DNA of 64,000 bases from Methylobacterium mesophilicum. Lineage in GTDB: Bacteria; Pseudomonadota; Alphaproteobacteria; Rhizobiales; Beijerinckiaceae. The notes beneath the pieces are model-generated. The model was not told where the DNA came from, did not search any database, and was given only the letters and a program-made list of their open reading frames with translations. Numbering within the stretch: position 1 is the stretch's first letter; every line of letters starts with the position of its first letter. Of this stretch, positions 46,448-55,962 are shown in pieces. The position numbers and the translations under genes were made by a program. The stretch is taken from contig NZ_BPQU01000001.1 in assembly GCF_022179445.1 (NCBI RefSeq), positions 248,001 to 312,000 on the forward strand, read 5' to 3'.

Positions 46448-47881
46448 ATGGGCAAGATCACGGGTTTCCTCGAGTTCGACCGGCAGGAGCAGAAGTACCA
46501 GCTCGCGGCCGATCGCGTGCGGCACTTCCGCGAGTTCACGCTGCCGCTCGACGAGCACGACCTGACCAAACAGGCCGCGCGCTGCATGGATTGCGGCATC
46601 CCGTTCTGCCACGGCCCGACCGGCTGCCCGGTCCACAACCAGATTCCGGATTGGAACGACCTCGTGTTCCAGTCGGATTGGGAGGAGGCGTCGCGCAACC
46701 TCCACTCCACCAACAACTTCCCGGAGTTCACCGGCCGCGTCTGCCCGGCGCCCTGCGAGGAGGCGTGCACGCTCAACCTCGAGAATCAGCCGGTGGCGAT
46801 CAAGACGATCGAGCAGGCGATCGCCGACCGCGCGTGGAACATGGGCTGGATCAAGCCCGAGCCGGCATCGATGCGCACGGGCAAGCGCGTGGCCGTCGTC
46901 GGCTCCGGCCCGGCCGGCCTCGCGGCGGCCCAGCAGCTCGCCCGGGTCGGGCATGACGTGCACGTGTTCGAGCGCGAGCCGAAGGCCGGCGGCCTGCTCC
47001 GCTACGGCATTCCCGACTTCAAGATGGAGAAGCGCCACATCGATCGCCGAGTCCGGCAGATGGAGGGTGAGGGCGTCGTCTTCCACTACAACCAGAACGT
47101 CGGCGTGACCAAGCCGGTCGACGAACTGAAGGCCGAGTTCGATGCGGTGATGTTCTGCGGCGGCGCGGAGGATCCCCGCAACCCGCAGCTGCCCGGGCAG
47201 GAACTCGAAGGCGTCCACTACGCCATGCCCTACCTGATCCAGTCGAACCGGCGCGTGGCCGCGGAGCCGATGCGCGGCAACGGCGAAGCCCCGATCCTGG
47301 CCTCGGGCAAGAACGTCGTGGTGATCGGCGGTGGCGACACCGCCTCCGACTGCGTGGGCACCGCGTTCCGTCAGGGCGCGCTGTCGGTGACGCAGCTCGA
47401 CATCCGGCCCCGCCCCCCCGAGCGCGAGGACAAGCTGACGGTATGGCCGTACTGGCCGACCAAGATGCGGACGTCGTCCAGCCAGGCGGAGGGCGCCGAG
47501 CGCGAGTTCCAGGCGGCGACGCTGCGGCTCGACGGCAACAAGAAAGGCCGGCTGACCGGCGTGGTCTGCGCCCGGGTCGACGCCAAGCGGCAGCCGATCC
47601 CCGGGACCGAGTTCATCCTACCGGCCGACCTCGTCTTCATGGCGATCGGTTTTGCCGGCTCGGTGCAGAAGGGCCTGCTCGACCAGTCCGGCATCAGCGT
47701 CAGCAAGCGCGGGAACGTCGAGGCGAACGAAGAGGATTACCGGACCTCGGATCCGAAGATCTGGAGCGCCGGCGACATGCGCCGGGGCCAGTCCCTGGTG
47801 GTCTGGGCGATCCGAGAGGGCCGTCAGGCGGCGCGTGCCATCGACGAGGCCCTGATGGGTGCGAGCGTCCTGCCGCGTTAA
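46448..47881 (+). CDS. gltD: Glutamate synthase (NADPH) small subunit
   Basis: 477 aa. The N-terminal 4Fe-4S segment (AARCMDCGIPFCHGPTGCPV) is followed by FAD-binding GSGPAGLAAAQQLARVGHDV and NADPH-binding VVIGGGDTASDCVGTA sites, and the C-terminal FAD segment PKIWSAGDMRRGQSLVVWAI. Supplies electrons from NADPH to GltB. Separated from gltB by the VapBC pair. Confidence 0.96.
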   Translation: MGKITGFLEFDRQEQKYQLAADRVRHFREFTLPLDEHDLTKQAARCMDCGIPFCHGPTGCPVHNQIPDWNDLVFQSDWEEASRNLHSTNNFPEFTGRVCPAPCEEACTLNLENQPVAIKTIEQAIADRAWNMGWIKPEPASMRTGKRVAVVGSGPAGLAAAQQLARVGHDVHVFEREPKAGGLLRYGIPDFKMEKRHIDRRVRQMEGEGVVFHYNQNVGVTKPVDELKAEFDAVMFCGGAEDPRNPQLPGQELEGVHYAMPYLIQSNRRVAAEPMRGNGEAPILASGKNVVVIGGGDTASDCVGTAFRQGALSVTQLDIRPRPPEREDKLTVWPYWPTKMRTSSSQAEGAEREFQAATLRLDGNKKGRLTGVVCARVDAKRQPIPGTEFILPADLVFMAIGFAGSVQKGLLDQSGISVSKRGNVEANEEDYRTSDPKIWSAGDMRRGQSLVVWAIREGRQAARAIDEALMGASVLPR

Positions 47882-47893
47882 GGAAGGATCGGT

Positions 47894-47923
47894 CCCGGCG
47901 CGCGGTACGAACCCCGCGCCGGG
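47894..47923. terminator. Bidirectional stem-loop between gltD and the SGNH gene
   Basis: CCCGGCGCG and CGCGCCGGG form a perfect 9-bp stem around a 12-base loop between two convergent genes. No T-run, so a weak or Rho-assisted terminator is more likely than a classic one. Confidence 0.5.
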
Positions 47924-47931
47924 CTCATTGC

Positions 47932-49362
47932 TCAGCCGGGGGGCCAGCGGAAGTCGTCGGCGCGGCCGGGCTGGGGCATCGGCGCGTTGCCGCGGACTAA
48001 TGTCCGCTCCACGGTGCCGAGGTTGTCGGAATCGCGCGGACGGCCGGTCAGCAGCGTCCCGCCGGGAGAGACCTCGGTACGCCCGAGGGGCACGACCGGC
48101 CCGGCTGCGGGCTTGACCGGCAGAGCCGGGACGCCCGGAGGTTCCGGCAGGCTCGGCAGCATCGCTGTGATCTGCCGATCGATCGCCGCGGTGTCGGTGG
48201 GCTGCCCGGATCCGTCGAGGCTCGGACCGGGCGTCACGCTCGGCGCCCCCGGTGCGACGGTCGCGGTGGGCGGCGGATCGGTCAGCGCCGGCGCGGCCGT
48301 ACCCATCAGGCGCTTCAACTCGACATCGGCGAAATGCGCCAGCTTGCGGTCGCCCGCCTTGGTGAAGTGCACGCCGTCGGCGGTCCGCAGCTTGGCGATC
48401 TGCCCCTCCGGATCGGGGCCAGAGGACGCGTAGCGGTCTCGGTCGTCGACGAAGCCGGGCCAGATGTCGACATAGGTCGCACCGGCCTTCGTCACGGTGT
48501 CCCGGACGATGTCGTTGAGGCTCGCGAGATCCCGGCTCAGGCTCTCGCTCTGCACCGGCGGAAGCCCGACCCAGACCAGCGGCACCTTGTGGTCGGCGAA
48601 GACCTTCACGAGGGCCTCGACCCGGGCGCGGTACAGGGCCTTCCAGCGATCGGTCAGCGGATCGACGGTCTCGTCACCCTCGCGGATCGGCTGGCGATCG
48701 TTGGCGCCCAGCATGACCAGCGCGTAGCGGACCTTGGAATTGGTGCGCAGGTAGTCTTCCGCGCTCTTGGGCCAATCGACCACGTCCTTGCGCACAAGCC
48801 CGCTGTCGCCCTTCGCCCGATCGACGACTGCGATGTCCGCATTGTCCTCGAAGACGTCGTCCAGGCCGTGGGCGAGGTGGTCGGCCAGCGAATCGCCGAA
48901 CACGGCGATCTGGACGTTCGGTGCGGTCTTCGCGATGGTGGGTTTCGGCGGCACCGGCGCCCGGGCGGGCCGTTCCCGGCGCTTGACGGCCGGCGAGGGT
49001 CGCTGCGCGTCCGCGTTTCCGATCGTGCTGCGCGGGCGCGGCGCCCGATAGGTGCGCTCCGGCGGCGGAGCGACCGGCTGGGGCCGGTCCTCCCACGGCC
49101 AGTAGAACTGCCGCGGTGCTTCCTGGGGCGGAGCGTAGCGGGGCTGGCGGGCGGTGGAGCCGTCGTCGCGATAGTAGGCATCGCGCGGGCGCCGCCGCGG
49201 CGGGGCTTCGTAATAGGCGCCGCCCTCGGGCCGCTGATAGCTGTCGCCCCATTGCGCCTGGGCGGACGTGCCGCCAACCAGGGACAGGCCCGCTTGGCTC
49301 AGCAGGACGGCGAGTCCGAGGATGGCCGGACGCGCCGTACGACGCCAGACTGCGACTCCCAT
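47932..49362 (-). CDS. Secreted SGNH-family (DUF459-like) protein
   Basis: 476 aa from ATG 49362. Signal peptide (AILGLAVLLSQAGLSLVGGT, ending SAQA), a long Pro/Arg/Tyr-rich linker, then an SGNH hydrolase domain: block I VQIAVFGDSLADHLAHGLDD, block III VMLGANDRQPI and block V LRTADGVHFTKAGDRKLAHF. The C-terminus is Pro/Thr-rich. Probably acts on envelope polysaccharide acyl groups. Upstream alternative starts exist but lack the signal peptide. Confidence 0.8.
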   Translation of the reverse strand: MGVAVWRRTARPAILGLAVLLSQAGLSLVGGTSAQAQWGDSYQRPEGGAYYEAPPRRRPRDAYYRDDGSTARQPRYAPPQEAPRQFYWPWEDRPQPVAPPPERTYRAPRPRSTIGNADAQRPSPAVKRRERPARAPVPPKPTIAKTAPNVQIAVFGDSLADHLAHGLDDVFEDNADIAVVDRAKGDSGLVRKDVVDWPKSAEDYLRTNSKVRYALVMLGANDRQPIREGDETVDPLTDRWKALYRARVEALVKVFADHKVPLVWVGLPPVQSESLSRDLASLNDIVRDTVTKAGATYVDIWPGFVDDRDRYASSGPDPEGQIAKLRTADGVHFTKAGDRKLAHFADVELKRLMGTAAPALTDPPPTATVAPGAPSVTPGPSLDGSGQPTDTAAIDRQITAMLPSLPEPPGVPALPVKPAAGPVVPLGRTEVSPGGTLLTGRPRDSDNLGTVERTLVRGNAPMPQPGRADDFRWPPG

Positions 49363-49459
49363 GCAGATCCCGCACCTTGAAGGCGACCGAAACACCGGTC
49401 GGTAGGCGGCACTATACGGGAGACCGGCTTGCGCGTCTAAACCCGCCCATGGGCACGGA

Positions 49460-50665
49460 TCATCGCGCCGGATCGTGCCGGGCCCGGACATGGGCGAGCA
49501 ACGCCGGCGAGGCATACCCGTCCGCCGGCAGGCCGGCCGCGATCTGGTAGCGCCGCACGGCGTCGCGCAGCTTCGGCCCGGCGCGTCCATCGGTCGGGCC
49601 CTCGTAGAAGCCGGCGGTCGCCAGACCGGTCTGCAGCGCGCGCAGTCCCGCACCGTCGAGGCGCGGTCCCGTAGGCCAGGGCGCCGCGAGCGCCGGGCCG
49701 CCGTCCAGGCGGTCGGCTAGGTGTCCGACGGCCAGCGCATAGGAATCCGAGGTGTTGTACTGGCGGATCACCTCGAAGTTGCCGGTGATCAGGAATGCCG
49801 GCGCCCCAAGGCCCCCGGGCAGGAACAGCGCGGCGTCCCCGCGCCCGGGCAACGGCTTTCCGTCCGTGCGCCGGACACCCCGCGCAGCGAAACCGGAGAG
49901 CGGCCCGGCATAGGCGGTCAGGTCGAAATCTTCGGGCAGACGCACCTCGTAGCCCCAGGACACCGTCGGATCCCAGCCCAGATCCTTGAGATAGGCCGCG
50001 ATCGATCCGAGCGAATCCGCGTCGCTGGTCCAAATGTCCCTGCGGCCGTCGCCGTCGAAATCGACAGCGTGGGCCAAGTAGGTGGATGGCAGGAACTGCA
50101 CCTGCCCCATGGCCCCCGCCCAGCTTCCGCTCATGCGCTCGGGCGCGATATCGCCGCGCTGGAGGATCGCCAGGGCGGCGAGCAACTCGTCGCGGAACAG
50201 CGTGCCGCGATGTCGGGCCTCCGCGAGGGTCGCCAGCGCCCGGATCGTGGACAGGCTGCCGGCGCTGGCGCCGAAATCGGATTCGACCCCCCAGAACGCC
50301 AGCACGATCGGCGCCGGGACGCCGTAGCGTGCCTCGATCGCCTTCAGCGTGGACGCCAGGGTGCCCGCCCGTTCGCGTCCGCGGGCGATGCGACCCGCCG
50401 AGACCGCGCCGACCAGGTAATCCCAAACCGGCCTCACGAACTCGCCCTGCTGGCGCGTCCGCGCCAGGACGCCGGGATCGGGTGACGTGATGCCCCGGAA
50501 CGCGGCCGCGAAGGTCTCGGCGGAGACGCCGCGGGCTTCGGCCTCCGGACGCAGGGTCGCGACGAACGCCTGGAAGGCGGCGTTCGGACCCGGCGGCTTC
50601 GCGGCCCGGGCTACCGCGGGGACGAGGCAGAGGGCGGCGGCGAGCAGCGTGCGGCGCGACGGCAT
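49460..50665 (-). CDS. MltB-type lytic murein transglycosylase
   Basis: 401 aa. Signal peptide (TLLAAALCLVPAVARA), then an SLT/MltB catalytic domain with the Glu in LAFWGVESDFGASAG and the family MSGSWAGAMGQVQFLPSTYL and AVDFDGDGRRDIWTSDADSL motifs. A C-terminal peptidoglycan-binding domain (LRALQTGLATAGFYEGPTDG, LRDAVRRYQIAAGLPADGYA) follows. Cleaves peptidoglycan in the periplasm during growth. Confidence 0.92.
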   Translation of the reverse strand: MPSRRTLLAAALCLVPAVARAAKPPGPNAAFQAFVATLRPEAEARGVSAETFAAAFRGITSPDPGVLARTRQQGEFVRPVWDYLVGAVSAGRIARGRERAGTLASTLKAIEARYGVPAPIVLAFWGVESDFGASAGSLSTIRALATLAEARHRGTLFRDELLAALAILQRGDIAPERMSGSWAGAMGQVQFLPSTYLAHAVDFDGDGRRDIWTSDADSLGSIAAYLKDLGWDPTVSWGYEVRLPEDFDLTAYAGPLSGFAARGVRRTDGKPLPGRGDAALFLPGGLGAPAFLITGNFEVIRQYNTSDSYALAVGHLADRLDGGPALAAPWPTGPRLDGAGLRALQTGLATAGFYEGPTDGRAGPKLRDAVRRYQIAAGLPADGYASPALLAHVRARHDPAR

Positions 50666-50669
50666 CGCC

Positions 50670-50802
50670 TCAAACCCGATTACGCGGACCGGGTTTGCCC
50701 ATCCAGGCCGGCGCCCGGTCGAACCCGCTGGTGCGGCCGTCGAGCACTACGACCTGGCGGCTACGGATAGACCCGGCCCCGCCCATCATCAGAACCGCCA
50801 TG
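50670..50802 (-). CDS. Possible 43-aa peptide upstream of the transglycosylase
   Basis: Short frame (MAVLMMGGAGSIRSRQVVVL, then DRAPAWMGKPGPRNRV) with GGAG about 14 nt before the ATG. Its stop lies 4 bp before the transglycosylase start, which would couple them. The rest of the 414-bp gap to galU shows no gene and should hold the galU promoter. Confidence 0.25.
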
Positions 50803-51079
50803 TTTTCGCCCGCTCCGAAGCCGCTCCGAGGGAAGCTGCCGGGAGCCTTGCCCGAACCGGGCACGGACAGGCAAGGCGCGGACCCCGCTTCATCGCGCGT
50901 TCAAACGCCTGGTGAGATATCTTCTGGTAACGGCCACTTTAGGTGGTCGCAGACGGGATATTTACGGTGCTTTGCCTCATACTATCGACGTAGAGGCCTT
51001 GCGAAGCATCGTGCTAGGCTATCTCACTGCCTGATCCATTGCCCGTGTCGTCCCATTCTGTTTCCGAGGTTGCCGCTTG

Positions 51080-51946
51080 ATGAAACCGATCCGCAAGGCT
51101 GTCCTGCCCGTCGCGGGGCTGGGCACGCGATTCCTGCCCGCCACGAAGGCGGTCCCGAAGGAAATGCTCACGGTCGTGGACCGGCCGGTCGTCCAGCATG
51201 TCGTCGATGAGGCGCGCGAAGCCGGCATCGAGCACTTCATCTTCGTCACGGGTCGCGGCAAAGCTGTGATCGAGGATCATTTCGATATTGCGTTCGAACT
51301 CGAGCACACCCTTCAGGAGCGCGGGAAGACCGCTGCCTACGAAGAGCTGAAGCGCGATCTGCCCAAGGCGGGTCAGACGAGCTTCACCCGCCAGCAGGCC
51401 CCCCTCGGCCTGGGTCACGCGGTCTGGTGCGCCCGGGAGATCGTCGGCGACGAGCCCTTCGCGGTGCTGCTGCCGGATATGCTGAGCCGCGGCTGCATGC
51501 AGCAGATGCTCGCGACCTACGAGCGCCACGGCGGCAACGTCATCGCGGTCGAGGAGGTGGCTCCGGAAGAGACGCACCAATACGGCATCGTCAGCGTCGG
51601 CGAGACCTACGGTCAGTCCTTCGAGATCACCGGCATGGTCGAGAAGCCGAAGCAGGGCACCGCGCCGTCGAACTTTATCATCTCCGGCCGCTACATCCTC
51701 CAGCCCGAGATCTTCGGGATCCTGGAGCACGGCAAGAAGGGCGCCGGCGGCGAGATCCAGCTCACCGACGCCATGATCGACCTGATGGGCACGCAGGACT
51801 TCTTCGGCATGCACTACGAGGGCCGGACCTACGACACCGGCTCGAAGATCGGCTTCCTGACCGCGAACCTGGCCTACGCGCTGGAGCGCCCGGATCTCGC
51901 CGGCCCGCTGCGCGCCGAGATCGAGAAACTCCTGAAGCAGAGCTGA
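51080..51946 (+). CDS. galU: UTP-glucose-1-phosphate uridylyltransferase
   Basis: 288 aa from ATG 51080. Nucleotidyltransferase fold with the activation loop [20 protein letters not shown] and [20 protein letters not shown], plus [15 protein letters not shown] [20 protein letters not shown] and [14 protein letters not shown]. Makes UDP-glucose for exopolysaccharide and trehalose synthesis. Followed by a clear terminator. Confidence 0.95.
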   Translation: MKPIRKAVLPVAGLGTRFLPATKAVPKEMLTVVDRPVVQHVVDEAREAGIEHFIFVTGRGKAVIEDHFDIAFELEHTLQERGKTAAYEELKRDLPKAGQTSFTRQQAPLGLGHAVWCAREIVGDEPFAVLLPDMLSRGCMQQMLATYERHGGNVIAVEEVAPEETHQYGIVSVGETYGQSFEITGMVEKPKQGTAPSNFIISGRYILQPEIFGILEHGKKGAGGEIQLTDAMIDLMGTQDFFGMHYEGRTYDTGSKIGFLTANLAYALERPDLAGPLRAEIEKLLKQS

Positions 51947-52105
51947 GGCCTTTGCGCGTTGCGCGCTTGAGCCATGCATTCGGCGCGCGGGCGGCGACGA
52001 TTTCGCCCTTGCGTCTTGTGCGCCGCACTGTCATTTGTGCATTGCGAGATCGCGATGGCGTCGCGGTCCCGTAGCCCTTCTTGGGCGTTTCCTCCCTAGA
52101 CTTCG

Positions 52106-52133
52106 GGCCGCTCCTTCGGGAGTGGCCTTTTTT
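52106..52133 (+). terminator. Intrinsic terminator downstream of galU
   Basis: GGCCGCTCC-TTCG-GGAGTGGCC (9-bp stem with one G-T pair and a stable UUCG loop) followed by six T. It lies 160 bp after the galU stop in the otherwise gene-less 336-bp region 51,947-52,282. Confidence 0.85.
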
Positions 52134-52282
52134 CTTTTCCGGACCGGTTTGGTGCCACGCCGTCGATCGATCGACGCGTGAGGGCGCCCGTTTCGCGTCG
52201 AAGGCCAGGGCGGGCGTCATCAACGCCCCGGGCAAAAATCATTTGGGAATGAACGCGGCGCCGGACACGGAATGGCCGCAGC

Positions 52283-53185
52283 CTATTCGGCGGCGATCCG
52301 GCTGGGCTTGAGGTCACCGAGATCGGCCGCCACGCCGGCCACGACCGACCGCAACGCCTTCACGAGGCTCGGGAAATCCGGCGTCGTCGCAAGGCTCGCC
52401 TCGTCCATGTACAGGGCCCGGTTGACCTCGATTTGCAGGGCGTGACGCCCGAGGTTGGGCTCGCCGTAATGCTCGGTGATGAAGCCGCCGGCGTAGGGTT
52501 TGTTGCGGACCACCCGAAAACCCTGGGCCCGGAACGCGGCCTCGAACGCCTCGATCAGGCCCGGCGCGCACGCGGTCCCGTAGCGGTCGCCCAGAACCAT
52601 GTCGGCCTTGATCTCGGTGTCGCGTCCGAGGCTCGAGGACGGCATCGAATGGCAATCGATCAAGATGCAGTGGCCGTGGGTCCGCGCCGTGCGCTGGATC
52701 AGGCCGCGCAGGACCCGGTGGTAGGGCTTGTACAGGGCCTCGATGCGGGCGATCGCGTCGCCGACCGGCAGGCGCCGGGCGTAGATCTCCTGGCCGTCCG
52801 CCACCACCCGCGGAACGGTGCCCAGCCCGCCCGCGACCCGCATCGACCGGGTGTTGGTGAAGGGCGGAAGCCGGCCGTCGAACATGCGCGGGTCGAGTTC
52901 ATACGGCTCGCGGTTCACGTCGAGGAAGGCCCGGGGGAAGTTCGCCCGGAGCAGCGGTGCGCCGAGTTCGACAACCGAGGCGAACAGGCGGTCGACATGG
53001 GCATCCTCGGACCGGCGCAGGGTGAGGGCGTCCAGGCGCGAGGCAGCCACGAAATCGGGGGGGTAGACGGCGCCGGAATGGCCAGTATTGAAGACGAAGG
53101 GCAGGATGTGCGTCGCCGGCTCCTCGACCGCGAAGGCCGGGGCGAAACCGAGGGCGTCGGGCTGTACCGTTTCGGGCGCGGTCAT
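52283..53185 (-). CDS. N-formylglutamate amidohydrolase family protein
   Basis: 300 aa from ATG 53185. Zinc-hydrolase signatures: PFVFNTGHSGAVYPPDFVAA near the N-terminus, LRRSEDAHVDRLF, FPRAFLDVNREPYELDPRMF, CILIDCHSMPSS and GGFITEHYGEP. The family releases formate from N-formylglutamate (HutG-like, histidine breakdown) or hydrolyses related amides. Stands alone, without hut genes nearby. Confidence 0.88.
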   Translation of the reverse strand: MTAPETVQPDALGFAPAFAVEEPATHILPFVFNTGHSGAVYPPDFVAASRLDALTLRRSEDAHVDRLFASVVELGAPLLRANFPRAFLDVNREPYELDPRMFDGRLPPFTNTRSMRVAGGLGTVPRVVADGQEIYARRLPVGDAIARIEALYKPYHRVLRGLIQRTARTHGHCILIDCHSMPSSSLGRDTEIKADMVLGDRYGTACAPGLIEAFEAAFRAQGFRVVRNKPYAGGFITEHYGEPNLGRHALQIEVNRALYMDEASLATTPDFPSLVKALRSVVAGVAADLGDLKPSRIAAE

Positions 53186-53394
53186 GGATTGCGTGCACAC
53201 CCCGGCGGTTGGAAAAGCGCGGCGGATACGCAGTGTGGTATGCGAACGATCGCCTGTCCACTCTGGTGCCGACGGCCCACAGGGCCGTTTTCGAGACACG
53301 CGGCGCCGGCTGCGGGCTCCGATCCTAACACCTTGTTTACCATCGCGTCCCTTTATGGGATCAACATTTCGACTCGAGGGCTCGGAAACGGCCG

Positions 53395-53751
53395 ATGAAA
53401 ATCCTGCTGGCGGAAGACGACAACGACATGCGCCGGTTCCTGGCCAAGGCGCTGCAGAACGCGGGCTACGATGTCCTGTCCTTCGACAACGGCCTCTCGG
53501 CCTACAACCGGCTGCGCGAGGAGCCGTTTGAGCTGCTGCTGACCGATATCGTGATGCCCGAGATGGACGGGATCGAGCTCGCGCGGCGCGCCACCGAGCT
53601 CGACCCGGACATCAAGGTGATGTTCATCACCGGCTTCGCTGCGGTGGCGCTCAACCCGGACTCGAAGGCTCCGAAGGACGCGAAGGTCCTGTCGAAGCCG
53701 TTCCACCTGCGTGATCTCGTCAACGAGGTCGAGAAGCTGATGGCCGCCTGA
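53395..53751 (+). CDS. cpdR: CpdR single-domain response regulator
   Basis: 118 aa receiver domain without output domain. Acidic pair AEDDNDMRRFLAKAL, phosphoacceptor Asp51 in LLLTDIVMPEMDG, and the KPFHLRDLVNEVEKLM end. The sequence is typical of CpdR, which when unphosphorylated brings ClpXP to the cell pole for CtrA turnover in alphaproteobacteria. Confidence 0.92.
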   Translation: MKILLAEDDNDMRRFLAKALQNAGYDVLSFDNGLSAYNRLREEPFELLLTDIVMPEMDGIELARRATELDPDIKVMFITGFAAVALNPDSKAPKDAKVLSKPFHLRDLVNEVEKLMAA

Positions 53752-53876
53752 CCGACCTCAGATGCGCCGGGGGCCGCGCGGGATGCGGCTCGGCCCGGCT
53801 GTGACCACGCGGGCATAGGTAATTCGACGGGCATACTCCTATATGACGGGAGTTCCCGCGCGAGACGACGCCCGCC

Positions 53877-54146
53877 ATGCAGCCGGTCACGATCTACACC
53901 ACGGCCTGGTGCCCTTACTGTTCGGCGGCCAAGAGCCTGCTGAAGGAGAAGGGCGTCGCCTTCCAGGAGATCGACGTGGAGCGCGCCCAGGGCGGGCGGG
54001 CCGCGATGGTCGAGCGTGCTGGCGGCCGCACCAGCGTCCCGCAGATCTTCGTCGGATCGACCCATGTCGGCGGCTGTGACGATCTCTACGCCCTGGACCG
54101 CGCCGGCAAGCTCGATCCGCTGCTGACGGACAAGGCCGATGCCTGA
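53877..54146 (+). CDS. grxC: Glutaredoxin 3
   Basis: 89 aa thioredoxin-fold protein with the CPYC active site (Cys12, Cys15) in TTAWCPYCSAAKSLL, the cis-Pro glutathione loop RTSVPQIFVGSTHVGGCDDL and normal length. Dithiol reductant dependent on glutathione. It could serve the Grx-type ArsC elsewhere in the window. Overlaps the nitrilase gene by 8 bp. Confidence 0.95.
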   Translation: MQPVTIYTTAWCPYCSAAKSLLKEKGVAFQEIDVERAQGGRAAMVERAGGRTSVPQIFVGSTHVGGCDDLYALDRAGKLDPLLTDKADA

Positions 54147-54996
54147 GAGGCGCTTCACCGCCGCCTGCTTGCAGATGCGCTCGGGCCGCGACCCGGGCGC
54201 CAACCGCGACGCGGCCGTCGCCGGAGTGCGCGAGGCTGCGAAAAGCGGCGCGCACTACGTCCAGACCCCCGAGATGACTTCGCTGGTCGAGCGCAGCCGC
54301 GAGCGGCTGTTCGCGCACGTCACCGCGGCGGAGCAGGATCCGACCCTGGCCGGCCTGCGGCAGACCGCCCGGGATACCGGGGTTATGGTGCATGTCGGGT
54401 CGCTCGCGGTGCGGTCGGGCGACAAGATCGCCAACCGGGCCTTCCTGATCGGCGCGGACGGCGAGATCCTGGGTTCCTACGACAAGCTGCACCTGTTCGA
54501 CGTCGACCTGCCGAGCGGCGAGCGCTGGCGTGAATCGGCAACCTATACCGGGGGCGCCTGCGCGGTCGTGGCGGCGACGCCCCTGGCGACGCTCGGCCTG
54601 ACGATCTGCTACGATATCCGCTTCCCGGCCCTGTACCGCGCGCTGGCCGAGGCCGGGGCCGAAGTGCTCACCGCACCGGCCTGCTTCACCCGGCAGACCG
54701 GCGAGGCACACTGGCACATCCTCCAGCGGGCGCGGGCGATCGAGACCGGCGCCTTCATGATCTCGGCGGCCCAGGGCGGGATCCACGAGGACGGTCGCGA
54801 GACCTTCGGCCATTCGATGATCGTCGATCCCTGGGGCCGGGTGCTCGCCGATGCCGGCGGGGCCGAGCCCGGCGTGATCCTGGCCGAGATCGACCTCGCC
54901 CAGGTCGCCGACGCCCGGGCGCGGATTCCCGCACTGCAACACTCGCGCGCGTTCACCGTCGAGCGCATCGGGCCTCAGGTTCAGGCCGCACAGTAA
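54139..54996 (+). CDS. Carbon-nitrogen hydrolase (nitrilase/Nit family)
   Basis: 285 aa with the Glu-Lys-Cys triad: Glu in YVQTPEMTSLVERSRERL, Lys in ILGSYDKLHLFDVDLP and Cys in LGLTICYDIRFPALYRALAE. Resembles Nit1/Nit2-type amidases that repair deaminated glutathione, which suits its overlap with grxC. Cytoplasmic. Confidence 0.9.
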   Translation: MPERRFTAACLQMRSGRDPGANRDAAVAGVREAAKSGAHYVQTPEMTSLVERSRERLFAHVTAAEQDPTLAGLRQTARDTGVMVHVGSLAVRSGDKIANRAFLIGADGEILGSYDKLHLFDVDLPSGERWRESATYTGGACAVVAATPLATLGLTICYDIRFPALYRALAEAGAEVLTAPACFTRQTGEAHWHILQRARAIETGAFMISAAQGGIHEDGRETFGHSMIVDPWGRVLADAGGAEPGVILAEIDLAQVADARARIPALQHSRAFTVERIGPQVQAAQ

Positions 54997-55004
54997 GCAA
55001 ACAC

Positions 55005-55460
55005 ATGATCCGGTACAGTCTCGTCTGCGAAGCCGCCCACGGCTTCGACAGCTGGTTCCCGTCCTCCGAATCCTACGATGCGCAGGCGGAGCGCGGGCTG
55101 GTGACCTGCCCGATCTGCGAGAGCGCGAACGTCACGAAGGCGCTGATGGCGCCCAACGTGGTCCGCAGCGATCGCGGGCAGCATCCGGTGCCGGTGGCGA
55201 CCCAGGCCGAGGCTCCGTTGGCGATGATCGCGGAGCCCGAGCGGCAGGTGCGGGCCATGCTGCGGGCGCTGCGCGAGCAGGTCGTGGCCAATTCCGAGCA
55301 TGTCGGCGCGCGCTTCCCCGAGGAGGCGCGCAAGATCCATTACGGCGAGGCGGAGGGTCGTTCGATCTACGGCGAGGCCAGCCCGGCCGAAGCGCGAGCC
55401 CTGATCGACGAGGGGATCGACGTCGCGCCGATCCCGATCATGCCCGACGACCGCAACTGA
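55005..55460 (+). CDS. DUF1178 family protein
   Basis: 151 aa. Conserved start IRYSLVCEAAHGFDSWFPSS, a CxxC pair in VTCPICESANVTKALMAPNV suggesting a zinc ribbon with the first Cys, and the end EEARKIHYGEAEGRSIYGEA. A common alphaproteobacterial family of unknown function, regularly beside grxC and the nitrilase gene, as here. Confidence 0.9.
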   Translation: MIRYSLVCEAAHGFDSWFPSSESYDAQAERGLVTCPICESANVTKALMAPNVVRSDRGQHPVPVATQAEAPLAMIAEPERQVRAMLRALREQVVANSEHVGARFPEEARKIHYGEAEGRSIYGEASPAEARALIDEGIDVAPIPIMPDDRN

Positions 55461-55471
55461 TCGGGCTGCGT

Positions 55472-55960
55472 TCAGGAACGCAAGGCGGCGGTGCCGGCCA
55501 AAGAGGCCAGCACGAAAGCGATCACGGCGTTCCAACCGGCGAGCGAAATTCCCAGGACCCGCATCGCCGCCACCGAGCAGTCGACCACCTTCGTGGTCTG
55601 AAGCTGGTTCAGGAAATCGCCGACCTGTCCCGGGTTCGCACCCGTGCCGCCGCCGCAATCGCTCGGTCCCGGCCAGAATCCCCATTCCGCGCCCGCGTGG
55701 TAGACGCCGACCCCGGCACCATACAGGAGCCCCAGGGCCGCGAGCCCGAGCGCCAAGCGGGCCAAGCGCTCGGGCGCGAACAGCGCGGCGAGCCCGAGTG
55801 GCAGGGCGGCGTAGAAGGGCAAGCGCTCGGTCAGGCAGAGCTTACACGGCGCGTAGCCGTAGCCGTATTGCAGCACCAACACGGCCCCCAGGACCAAAGC
55901 GGAGCCGAGAGCCAGCCCAAGACCCGCCTTCTTGAGGCGCAGCGCCGACGCGAGGTTCAT
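55472..55960 (-). CDS. dsbB: DsbB-like disulfide bond oxidoreductase
   Basis: 162 aa with four membrane helices. The first periplasmic pair is Cys39/Cys42 (APCKLCLTERLPFY) and the second Cys102/Cys128 (GPSDCGGGTG, VVDCSVAAM), as in DsbB. Reoxidises DsbA using quinone. The cox-rich respiratory chain would receive the electrons. Starts 2 bp after the DedA-family stop. Confidence 0.88.
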   Translation of the reverse strand: MNLASALRLKKAGLGLALGSALVLGAVLVLQYGYGYAPCKLCLTERLPFYAALPLGLAALFAPERLARLALGLAALGLLYGAGVGVYHAGAEWGFWPGPSDCGGGTGANPGQVGDFLNQLQTTKVVDCSVAAMRVLGISLAGWNAVIAFVLASLAGTAALRS

Positions 55961-55962
55961 GG